64,000 nucleotides of DNA from Bacillus sp. ISL-7 (lineage in GTDB: Bacteria; Bacillota; Bacilli; Bacillales_B; DSM-18226): NCBI RefSeq assembly GCF_018613065.1, contig NZ_JAGGQW010000017.1, positions 36,359 through 100,358 on the forward strand. Direction: 5' to 3'. The notes under the pieces were generated by a model, which searched no databases, had not been told where the DNA came from, and saw only the letters and a program-made list of their open reading frames with translations. The position numbers were made by a program, and so were the translations under genes. The first letter of the stretch is position 1, and each line of letters begins with the position of its first letter. Shown here in pieces: positions 18,893 through 26,816 of this stretch.

Positions 18893-18954
18893 CAAAAACG
18901 CTTTCATTTTAGATAGTTTGTATACCGAACAAACTAATTAAAGTACTATATAAT
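18893..18954 (+). promoter_or_regulatory. Orphan XylR-operator promoter with cre-like half
   Basis: ATAGTTT (18913-18919), 11 nt, AAACTAA (18931-18937); -35 CGAACA (18926-18931), 17 bp, -10 TATAAT (18949-18954). A partial cre (reverse strand TGAAAGCG, 18899-18906) adjoins it. No ORF follows on the + strand. Confidence 0.7.
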
Positions 18955-19310
18955 TTTAATAATTCTGGATCTTTTTATCAATGGGAAGTCCGAATCATTT
19001 TCTTTGGAATTCTCATAGTCTATAAGTTTGGAAAATATTAGTACTTTCGTATTACCATAATTTGATAAGATGGAACATTGTCACCAGGCTTCCTTTAATG
19101 AATAGAAAAACTGCTGCTAGATGAAATATTACAGAGGATTTGAGTTTAGTTGCCAAGGTTTAATAGATAGAGGGTCATGGTTCTGCAAACTTTGTTTTGG
19201 TCAAAGCAGTAAGGTCTTGAAAGGATAGTTCTAATGCGGAAGGATTCTCGCTTTGAGGGTCGGTAAACGCAGCCTAGCATGGCTTAAGGCAGGCCAATTC
19301 ATATCATTTG
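18955..19310. other. Non-coding stretch behind the orphan promoter
   Basis: About 350 bp with stops in every frame. I see no protein remnant that I can name. It ends at the bidirectional terminator before the convergent transporter gene. Confidence 0.5.
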
Positions 19311-19352
19311 TACAAACCCACTCTTTTTCATCTGAGTGGGTTTGTATTTTTT
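19311..19352. terminator. Bidirectional terminator
   Basis: TACAAACCCACTC (19311-19323) pairs with its complement at 19334-19346 and has A/T-rich flanks with six T on the + side. It would serve the minus-strand transporter and whatever once lay on the + strand. Confidence 0.85.
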
Positions 19353-19377
19353 ATAGAATCTATTTATGACTCACAGT

Positions 19378-20877
19378 TCAGATGGTTTTTGCTTTGGCAC
19401 GAGAAGCATCGAGTTGCTTATTGATATCTACGACGTCTTTATCTGAAAGCGGGTAAAAAGCCATAACAATCATTGAAACGATAGCAAGCGCTGCTGGAAT
19501 CCAGATAGCTGTGATATTGATACCGGAAAGAGCACTTGCTGTTTGCTTCGCCGCATTTCCATCAAAACCGTAAGCCGCAAGGAACCAGAGCGGAATGGCA
19601 CCACCAAGAGTGAAGCCTATCTTGAAGAAGAGACCCATGATCGCGTTGATGATAGCAGCGTTACGTTTGCCAGACTTCATTTCACCATAAGAGACAACTT
19701 CAGGAACGAGTGCCCACATGAAACCAGTTGCTGAAGTAAGACCCCATTGTTTGATGAAGGTTGAAACATAAGCAAGGAAGAGTGAATCATGCATGCCATC
19801 TAACGACCATACCCAAGTAAGGATTTCCCCAACAACAAACATACCAAGGAAGAAATGGAAGAATCCCTTTTTACCAAAGATTTTCTTCAATTTTGGCCAG
19901 AAAACTGGGAAAGCGATACCAGGGATGGAGGCGATGAGACCTACTGCACCCATCCAGTCTGAGTGGTTGACCGTGTATTGGTTAAAGAAGCCATTCACTG
20001 TATTCATGAAGAACATGAAGGTGAAAGCAAGCATAAAGAATAGACCTAGAATAACGAGTGGTTTGTTGTTCTTCAATTCAACGAACAGGTCGTTAGTTTT
20101 CACTTCTGCAGATTGTTCCGCAGTTGCGACAACGCGTTCTTTTGTGAGACGGTAGCAGAAGAACAGCGCCACAGCTCCAAGTACCATGTAAACCATGTAA
20201 ACCCCAAACCAAGCTTGACTTGCAGATACATCCGTATAAGTACCCATGTTGAGCTTGAGACCAAAGAAACCTGTGTCTTTGGGTGAACGGTCTAATGGGG
20301 CTGCCATTTGGACAAACATTGGAAACAGTGTGTAAACCAAGAGGTTAGCAATGTTAGCCAGCATCATACGAGTAGTTGTGATTTTATCTACGGATTCAGG
20401 GTCACGTGTGAGTGAAGCATTCAGTGAACCGTAAGGAATGTTAACCACTGAATAAACCAAGTCGAGCAGGAAGTAAGTGATAAAGGCTATTGGCACTGAA
20501 CCACGAATTGCTGGAATTGGAACAAAGAGCATCGCTGCTAAGATAATAAGTGGAATACCTGCAATCAGAAGCCAAGGACGATATTTTCCGTTCTTGAATG
20601 TATGTTTATCGACGTAGGTACCAACCATCGGATCCCAGAATACGTTGACGATACGGACAAACAAGAAGATGAACCCAGCTGCTGCCGTACCAATGGCATT
20701 AACAGTAGTCAGATAGAGAGCCAGGAATCCTCCGACTGTACCAAATACGAGGTTTTGGGCAAAGTCCCCAAGACCGTAACCGATCCGTTCAGAAAGGCTG
20801 AGCTTATGGTACTCGTTTTGTTGTATGTTTTGTGTGTTTTTGTTCATTTGTTTAACTGTTGATTCCATTAAAGCCAT
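19378..20877 (-). CDS. xynP: GPH-family xyloside/oligosaccharide:cation symporter (XynP-like)
   Basis: 499 residues, about twelve membrane helices. GPH (melibiose-carrier) signatures: ERIGYGLGDFAQNLVFG in helix 1, the cation-site region WDPMVGTYVDKHTFKNGKYRPW, and VNIPYGSLNASLTRD. Cytoplasmic C-terminus rich in Lys/Asp. XynP-type carriers bring in beta-xylosides or xylo-oligosaccharides. The ATG at 20877 follows AAGGAGA. Its upstream region has two XylR-like sites and a cre, so it belongs to the xylose regulon. There is no intracellular xylosidase next to it, unlike xynPB of B. subtilis. Codon use is somewhat richer in G/C at third positions than in its neighbours, which may indicate separate origin. 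Confidence 0.85.
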   Translation of the reverse strand: MALMESTVKQMNKNTQNIQQNEYHKLSLSERIGYGLGDFAQNLVFGTVGGFLALYLTTVNAIGTAAAGFIFLFVRIVNVFWDPMVGTYVDKHTFKNGKYRPWLLIAGIPLIILAAMLFVPIPAIRGSVPIAFITYFLLDLVYSVVNIPYGSLNASLTRDPESVDKITTTRMMLANIANLLVYTLFPMFVQMAAPLDRSPKDTGFFGLKLNMGTYTDVSASQAWFGVYMVYMVLGAVALFFCYRLTKERVVATAEQSAEVKTNDLFVELKNNKPLVILGLFFMLAFTFMFFMNTVNGFFNQYTVNHSDWMGAVGLIASIPGIAFPVFWPKLKKIFGKKGFFHFFLGMFVVGEILTWVWSLDGMHDSLFLAYVSTFIKQWGLTSATGFMWALVPEVVSYGEMKSGKRNAAIINAIMGLFFKIGFTLGGAIPLWFLAAYGFDGNAAKQTASALSGINITAIWIPAALAIVSMIVMAFYPLSDKDVVDINKQLDASRAKAKTI

Positions 20878-20997
20878 GTCACAATCTCCTTTTCAGTTAA
20901 ATTATAAATCACTTATCCGCTTACATTAATAGATATTGGTAATATAGTCTCTTTGAAAAAATGAGCCTCTCAAATCTTTTTTAGACAAGGAATTAGC

Positions 20998-21011
20998 GTT
21001 AACCGCTTTCA
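20998..21011 (-). promoter_or_regulatory. Weak cre-like site upstream of xynP
   Basis: Reverse strand TGAAAGCGGTTAAC: good first half, last two bases inverted relative to cre. Lies in the leader about 120 bp before the start codon. Confidence 0.35.
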
Positions 21012-21162
21012 GAGATGGTTAGAAAATTGGAAACCCTTTTAACAAACCCCATAAAAATAGGTAAACACTTTATAAAGTGAATTGCTGCATTCACTACCTA
21101 TCTAGAAATATTTCATTATAAGTAAAGTCTTATTTATTGTTAAAAAACAATCATTTTCCTGC

Positions 21163-21188
21163 ATAGTTTGTTTACGTAGATAAACTAA
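21163..21188 (-). promoter_or_regulatory. Degenerate XylR-type operator
   Basis: Reverse strand TTAGTTT (21188-21182) and AAACTAT (21169-21163) with a 12-nt instead of 11-nt spacer. Inside the long xynP leader. Confidence 0.45.
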
Positions 21189-21313
21189 GAAGATGTTTTA
21201 TATCCTAAATTTTAATCATCCTATACAAAACTTCAAATCATGCAGCTGGTAAAAATATTGCGTTTATTTTGCTTTAAATCCGTTTTCCACCTCTTTAACT
21301 AGTAATTTCATTT

Positions 21314-21327
21314 TGAAACCGTCTACA
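21314..21327 (+). promoter_or_regulatory. cre-like site between xynP and xylR2
   Basis: TGAAACCGTCTACA fits cre at all but one position. It lies about 10 nt downstream of the start point predicted for the minus-strand promoter, similar to the arrangement at xylA. Confidence 0.55.
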
Positions 21328-21361
21328 CTTTATCATTTAAAAAAATAAAACTACTTTAAAC

Positions 21362-21402
21362 TTTGTTTGTTTATCGGATAAACCAAACTGTGAGTTTATA
21401 CT
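21362..21402. promoter_or_regulatory. XylR-type operator in the divergent xynP/xylR2 region
   Basis: The 25-bp site at 21362-21386, read on the minus strand, agrees with the xylA operator at about 18 of 25 positions (GGTTTATC...ACAAAC). On the + strand a -10-like TATACT lies at 21397-21402; on the minus strand TTTTAT at 21350-21345. A shared control site for two divergent promoters is likely. Confidence 0.6.
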
Positions 21403-21523
21403 ACCACATGTTTTTTAAATGAACAATATACAAGTTTATAAATTTTTACGATATAATAAAAAATAATTAAGTAAAGGAATAAATACATTGAATCGATAAA
21501 CAAATAAAGAGAGGAGGAGACTC

Positions 21524-21694
21524 GTGAAATTAGCAGATCAAAACTATATAAAATTGCATAGCCAACAAGTTATTCTGAGTACCATTATTAATCACTACCC
21601 GATTTCCAGGGCAAAACTCTCGGAATTAACGAACCTGAACAAAGCAACCGTTTCTTTGCAAACGTATTCATTAATCGAAAAACATCTCGTTTAA
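21524..21694 (+). pseudogene. xylR2: Truncated second XylR: helix-turn-helix only
   Basis: GTG at 21524 with a strong GAGGAGGAG site starts a 56-residue ORF. It contains the XylR-type N-terminus: HSQQVILSTIINHYPISRAK, then LSELTNLNKATVSLQ. It stops at TAA 21692, before the wing is complete, and no ROK domain follows. The intact family length is about 385. It is either dead or yields a small DNA-binding peptide that cannot sense xylose. It differs clearly from the intact xylR at 1806, so it is a paralogue rather than a recent duplicate. Confidence 0.75.
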
Positions 21695-21790
21695 AGAGGA
21701 TACTTTATCAAGACTTGAGGGTACATCAAAGTACCAGAAAAACAGGTGTCAGCAAACTTCAAAACTGATTGAGAGGCGCGTGTCGTCTCT

Positions 21791-21820
21791 GGTAGGTTCG
21801 ATTCCTAGACAATCCTGCCA
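21791..21820 (+). other. tRNA 3'-end-like fragment (T-arm plus CCA)
   Basis: TAGG/TTCGATT/CCTA forms a T-arm, followed by GACAATCCTGCCA. No 5' half of a tRNA precedes it. A similar 30-nt fragment occurs at 57519-57548. Likely an attachment-site remnant. Confidence 0.4.
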
Positions 21821-21969
21821 AGCTGAATAACATAGTGGATTCCTTATAAATAAAGATCAAGCAATACCTGGTCTTTTTTTTCGTATTAATAATGACACTG
21901 ATATTATGAAGACAAACAAAAGGCAGGTCGCATTGACTTGAACATAGGCTTCCTAACTCGACGCCCTCT

Positions 21970-22062
21970 GATTATCTATGGGAGAAGAAAGGCATTGTGC
22001 CTTTTCTGAAAGTCGATCGATGCTGTCCAAATACAAAATTTATGAAGCATCGATCAAATAAA
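21970..22062 (+). pseudogene. Remnant of class I fructose-bisphosphate aldolase
   Basis: DYLWEKKGIVPFLKVD (21970-22019) is the conserved segment containing the Schiff-base-region lysine of bacterial class I aldolases. After a deletion, KIYEASIK and a stop (to 22062) match the C-terminus of the same family. Both flanks of the gene are missing. The strong terminator at 22070 was probably its own. Confidence 0.6.
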
Positions 22063-22069
22063 GGACAAC

Positions 22070-22115
22070 CGAAAAACGACCTCGAGCTTGATTAAGAGCT
22101 TGCGGTCGTTTTTCG
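22070..22115 (+). terminator. Strong terminator
   Basis: CGAAAAACGACC (22070-22081) pairs with GGTCGTTTTTCG (22104-22115), with a nested GAGCTT-type stem in the loop. The following 22120-22460 contains stops in all frames and nothing that I recognise. Confidence 0.8.
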
Positions 22116-22484
22116 TATGAGTGGAACAAATTATTAACTATTAAAAAGGGCTAAAAGAGAGTGGAAATAAACTTGAGCAGAAGTAAAAGAATTAAAAGTG
22201 ACTATTTTTCTTGATGCATACGATATTTGTGGTGCAGAAGAATGCTCATCACTCAGTATTAATGGAACTTTAAGTCCAAGAAATGCCAGTAGGACAGTAA
22301 AAAGAAATCTTCGAGTAAAATATCTTGCTAATTATCTCTAGCTTGAGAAAATACAATCTGAGATAAATATCAGGCAACATAAAGGATAGTTTTAAATAAA
22401 CATATTAGTAATGAAAAAATAACCGCCCAGCATCAGAATTGCGGATCTTGTCTCAATATTAGTTAGAAAAGGAGGGATTGTTTG

Positions 22485-24077
22485 ATGGTATGGACTATTT
22501 TTATCTTTCTATTGATTGTGTTTATTGTAGGACCGATTGCCTTGCTTTTGTGGTTAAATTTTTTAGCAAAGAAACCACAGCATTCGATTATCAGAGCACA
22601 CCCTTATTTGGGATGGATGCGCTACTTGTTAGAAAAGATTGGCCCGGAATTCAGGCAATATTGGTTTGATGATGACAATAGTGGCAAACCATTTTCACGA
22701 ACAGATTTTTTAGGGATTGTTTTTTCTGCCAAATATCGAAGTGACCTTTTAAGCTTCGGTTCCAAACGTGACTTTGATAAGCCTGGTTATTATATTGCGA
22801 ATGGTTTGTTTCCCCTATTAAATGAAGAATTAAGGGTTGGCAATCAAGAAAAAGTCCATTCCATGAAATATAAAATCGATCATGAAGGATTGTTTACTCG
22901 TCACGAACAGCTTGAAAAGGACCAAACAACACGTTGGCTTTACCATGAGGAAGATGCCATAATCGTTGGCGGTGATCGGAAATTTCCATGGAGACTTCGC
23001 GGTCCATTTGGTGCCTCTGCCACATCTTACGGAGCAGTCGGCGAAAACTATATACTTTCAACAGGTCATGGCAGCCGTTTGGCAGGCGGTTCATGGATTA
23101 ATACGGGGGAGGGCGGAGTTGCACCAGAGCATTTAGAAAGTGGTGTAGATGTGGTCGCTCAAATTGGCCCTGGTTTATTTGGTTTTCGCGATGATGAGGG
23201 GAATTTTTCTATTGATGAATTTAAGTTTAAAGCCCAGGAGCCGAATATAAAAGCATTTGAGCTTAAATTCGGCCAAGGAGCAAAAATCCGTGGCGGACAT
23301 CTGGAGGGGTCAAAGGTTACAACGAAGGTAGCAAACATTCGTAAAGTTCCAGTGGGGAAAACCATTAATTCACCAAATCGCTTTCCATTTTTGCATAATG
23401 TGCTCGAAACGTTGCAGTTTATCAAAATGCTGCAAGATGAAGGTGGAAAACCTGTCGGAATCAAAATTGTCGTTGGATATCCATCCAGCTTGGATAAATT
23501 TTTCGAGGCCATGAATAATCTTAGGATTTATCCGGACTTTATTACGGTTGATGGCGGAGAAGGTGGAACAGGCGCCACTTACAAATCAATGGCAGATACA
23601 ATGGGGCTTCCTTTATATCCTGCTTTAATTGCGGTTGTTGATAAGGCCTATCAGTTTGGTCTACGAAATAAGCTGAAAATTTTTGCTTCAGGAAAGTTAA
23701 TTTCAGCCGATAAAATTGCTATTGCCCTTGCGATCGGTGCAGATGCCGTGAACTCTGCGCGAGGATTTATGATTGCTAACGGCTGTATAATGGCTCTTCA
23801 ATGCCATACAGGTAAATGCCCTACGGGCGTAACGACCACCGATCCAAAATATCAAGAAGCACTTGTGCTAGAGGAAAAGAAATGGCGAGTCATGAACTAC
23901 ATCATTAATGTACGTCAAGGTTTGTTTGCCTTAGCTGCGGCTTGTGGCATTGATAGCCCCCGTGAATTCACTCGTGATCACATTGTATTTAAAGATGTCG
24001 ATGGAAAAATAAAAAGGTTATCAGAACTGTTTCCAATTCCTGATTCTTCGGATGAATTATTAAAAAGAACTTTATAG
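22485..24077 (+). CDS. Glutamate synthase FMN-domain protein (YerD-like)
   Basis: 530 residues, like B. subtilis YerD. One N-terminal membrane helix (VWTIFIFLLIVFIVGPIALL), then a domain equal to the FMN/Fe-S barrel of the glutamate synthase large subunit: FGASATSYGAVGENYILS, then TVDGGEGGTGATYKSMADT, and a Cys-containing CHTGKCPTGVTTTD. It lacks the glutaminase domain and a partner small subunit, so it cannot by itself be the NADPH enzyme; the role of this family is not established to my knowledge. Start ATG 22485, 8 nt after AAGGAGGG, preferred over the adjacent TTG. It stands alone. Confidence 0.85.
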   Translation: MVWTIFIFLLIVFIVGPIALLLWLNFLAKKPQHSIIRAHPYLGWMRYLLEKIGPEFRQYWFDDDNSGKPFSRTDFLGIVFSAKYRSDLLSFGSKRDFDKPGYYIANGLFPLLNEELRVGNQEKVHSMKYKIDHEGLFTRHEQLEKDQTTRWLYHEEDAIIVGGDRKFPWRLRGPFGASATSYGAVGENYILSTGHGSRLAGGSWINTGEGGVAPEHLESGVDVVAQIGPGLFGFRDDEGNFSIDEFKFKAQEPNIKAFELKFGQGAKIRGGHLEGSKVTTKVANIRKVPVGKTINSPNRFPFLHNVLETLQFIKMLQDEGGKPVGIKIVVGYPSSLDKFFEAMNNLRIYPDFITVDGGEGGTGATYKSMADTMGLPLYPALIAVVDKAYQFGLRNKLKIFASGKLISADKIAIALAIGADAVNSARGFMIANGCIMALQCHTGKCPTGVTTTDPKYQEALVLEEKKWRVMNYIINVRQGLFALAAACGIDSPREFTRDHIVFKDVDGKIKRLSELFPIPDSSDELLKRTL

Positions 24078-24312
24078 TTTAAAAGAAAATGAACGGGATA
24101 AGTTAACCCTGTATTTATATTATCTGTTGATGGAAAAACAATAGAGGTTTATCAAAAGGTGACAAAAATATTTGGATACTCCAAGAAGACCTGCAAGATA
24201 AGTATTTCAAAGCTATTATTGTTCCCATACAGATAGAAGAAGTCCGTTACCATTTTAACCAGTTTATTATATCAACATTTTCAAACCTACAATTTGTAAT
24301 CGCTTGACTTTA

Positions 24313-24391
24313 CAACCTTGACGGGATAGGGGTAGAGTCCCACATATAGCATCATAACATAGCCTTGGTAACGTTTATCAAGGCTTTTTTT
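24313..24391 (+). other. Decayed tRNA-end-like fragment plus terminator
   Basis: CCTTGACGGGATAGGGGTAGAGTCCCAC resembles, in degraded form, the fragment at 56171. It is followed by AGCCTTGGTAA (24361-24371) pairing with TTATCAAGGCT (24375-24385) and seven T. The same hairpin type follows the 56-kb copy. Confidence 0.5.
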
Positions 24392-24948
24392 AGTGGTTTC
24401 CTAGCATAGGTGCTATTTCAGGATGCAAGTCAGAATAATCTTTATGGAGAATTTTTCCCAAACCATAACTGAAATGCGAATTAAATTGACTTGTAAGTTA
24501 ATAAATTAAATAAAAACAATATTTGGAAGTTAGTTGAAAAGAAGAATCTGCTTCTGCTTCTTATACGGAAAAGGAATAGATTATTGTGATAATAATGAAA
24601 AGGAACTAGTAGGAAATGAACTTATCCAATTTTTATATTAAAATAGAAAGTATATAACACCGAATTGAGAAATAAAAAGTCTGTGAGACATGGATAAAAC
24701 TTGGGAGCAATTTTTAAGGATACTATATAAAGAAATGAGAGAATCAGATATACTAAAACTAGTGGATTTGATATCAATACAAGTGATGTAATTAGATAAA
24801 TACTAGTGATACTTCTCATTAAAAATTCATTTGATGTTGATTTGGCGGGCATTCTTCTGATTTTTTAAACAGCCATTCATTTGCAATTAGGGCATGGAGT
24901 CTTCAAAACTGTGTGTTTCTATAAAATTTTACTCATTCATAATAGATC

Positions 24949-24981
24949 AAAAAAGTTTCGAAAATTATTTTCGAGACTTTT
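24949..24981. terminator. Terminator-like hairpin
   Basis: AAAAAGT.TCGAAAA pairs with TTTTCGA.ACTTTTT, with T-runs on both sides. No intact gene precedes it. Confidence 0.6.
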
Positions 24982-25834
24982 TGTATTTATGAAGAAATTT
25001 TATTCCTTGCAATGGATTGACTTTGATCTATTCAAGCTAGGGAACGATTGAATATTAATTTTCTTCAAAAGATTAATAATATATATTTTGACATATATGT
25101 TATTAATCTCATAAATTATATAATTGTTGTTATTATTAATGTTATAGAATATGACATTATTATTATTAAATATAACATTATTTAATATGAATATTAAAAC
25201 TCAGAGATAAAAGGTAAGCCGATAGTGAATCTTTAACAATAAATGATCTTTTTAAAAGAATAGACAAATATTTGTATATATAATCTTTTTTCTTGAATAA
25301 TCAAACAATTAACCTACAACGAATTTACATGTATGGTTGTACATAAAAGAAAAGATAAATGCGCTAGAATGCAAATCTCCAACATCCTAAATAAAATAGG
25401 GATCTTCTTATATTTAATTTAAACCCATCTTAAGCTTTTAAACAGGAGACTTTTATGTAGCACCTCCAGGTCTAACTTTTGCCAAGAGATTAATAACGAA
25501 AAACCAAATTCAGAGTATGAAAGCCAGTTGGGCTTAAATATAGTAAATATTTTGCCCACCTTATTCGGGTTAAGATACCAAAATTGAATATTGTTCCATA
25601 TGATTATTATAGCTACAGATGATTTTTTTCAACCTTTTCAAGAGACGTTGAACGCCTACAAGAGACGTTGATCGTCTATAGCAAGATGTAGCAAATTGTT
25701 GTGGTGACGAAGATGAGTCTTCATCTTTCCTGTAATGTAAAAGAACGTTCCATGCCTAAGTGAGAACGTCCCTTTTTTTGTGTCACAAAACAGTTGTTGG
25801 TGTGAGAGAGGTGCATACAACATGGAGAAAAAAT

Positions 25835-25861
25835 AGCCCTTAAGAACAGTTCTTAAGGGCT
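25835..25861. terminator. 27-bp near-perfect palindrome
   Basis: AGCCCTTAAGAAC and its complement GTTCTTAAGGGCT with a single central base, preceded by A-runs. Could be a bidirectional terminator or a cruciform site; no gene adjoins it. Confidence 0.5.
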
Positions 25862-26021
25862 TCAAACAATATATAAAAGGGGGTCAGTGAAAAAGTTTTT
25901 CACTTCATGTTTATTATCTTAAATTATCAAACTTAACTAATTCTTAATTTTAATGGAGTTAGGAACTCCATTTTGAATGTAAAGCTTGGCCTCTGATGTA
26001 GGTTGAAAAGGAGGAGAACTT

Positions 26022-26781
26022 ATGATGAGAATCAAAAATTATCTCTCGTCTTATATACTGATGATCAAGAGCAAAGTTTCAGAGGATTTAATATCCGGCC
26101 CAATTAATTGGCTGCTCTTCAAGAAATCCTGGAACAACGATCCTATCATGCCTTGCTCACTAAACCGGAAAAGATTGGAGGGTGTAAAATTCCATTGGAA
26201 ACACCGTATTCTCTATTAATCAAAAGAATTGAGAAAAGAAAAAGTTAAAGTGTAGGAGGAATACGATGATATTTATAAGCAGGGAATCAAGAGGATATTG
26301 TAGAAATTCTTAAACACAACAGTAAAAAGGATACTGTGATGGATTTTTCACCATAAGTGTTATTGATATTTTCAAAGAAAGGCTAGAGGTATTTGTAGTA
26401 TTTATTGATAAATTATTAATGGGGTTACTCAGAGTACAAAAGATTAATGGAAAACTGGCTTGTAGGATTCAAGGTAATTAAATAACTGAACGGAGGAGGA
26501 ATATGCTTTCATCGGATGAAAGAATTTAGACTTGAAGTGAAATCAAAGAAACTAGCAGCTTCGATATATTAGATGAGCCTAAACAAATTGATTTGAATAT
26601 AGGTATCGAGCCGAAAGAAGAAATTTCGGGAGAAAATGAGACACAGACATCTGCAGAAAGAGAGAAAGAATTAACAGATACTAGGCCTTTCATTTGCGGT
26701 ATTTTTGCTTTATATGATAATTTGAGAAAAGTGAATAATAATATCTTGGACCAAATAGAAGAAGAAAAAAAATTTATGTGA
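26022..26781 (+). other. Three short, broken ORFs with good ribosome sites upstream of acoR
   Basis: Ribosome sites GGAGGAG, GGAGG and GGAGGAGG stand before ATGs at 26022, 26265 and 26504. Each opens a frame interrupted by stops: a 65-residue ORF (26022-26219); a region encoding VIDIFKERLEVFVVFIDKLL near 26350; and, after two stops, an acidic 62-residue end (26593-26781). The three are spaced like an operon. I do not recognise the family; they look like decayed small genes and not like shadows. Confidence 0.4.
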
Positions 26782-26816
26782 AGAATTAGCAAAGTTATGT
26801 TATGGAGGGCATTTAA

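Larger units (their letters stand above)
24392..26020. other. AT-rich non-coding stretch
   Basis: About 1.6 kb without a credible gene; all frames are broken. It contains a terminator-like hairpin (24949-24981), a 2 x 20-bp tandem repeat (25639-25678, unit beginning CAAGAGACGTTGA) and a 27-bp palindrome (25835-25861). Particularly AT-rich between 25030 and 25280. Confidence 0.5.

Noticed and set aside
24622..24852. 76-residue hydrophobic minus-strand ORF
   Set aside because: Composition follows the AT richness of the region; no ribosome site and no recognisable membrane-protein family.
25030..25280. AT-rich segment as a replication origin
   Set aside because: No DnaA boxes in array, no iterons and no replication gene; AT richness alone is not enough.
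25656..25865. 69-residue minus-strand ORF MKPLRTVLKGYFF...
   Set aside because: It runs through the 27-bp palindrome and the 20-bp tandem repeat and has no ribosome site; probably not coding.
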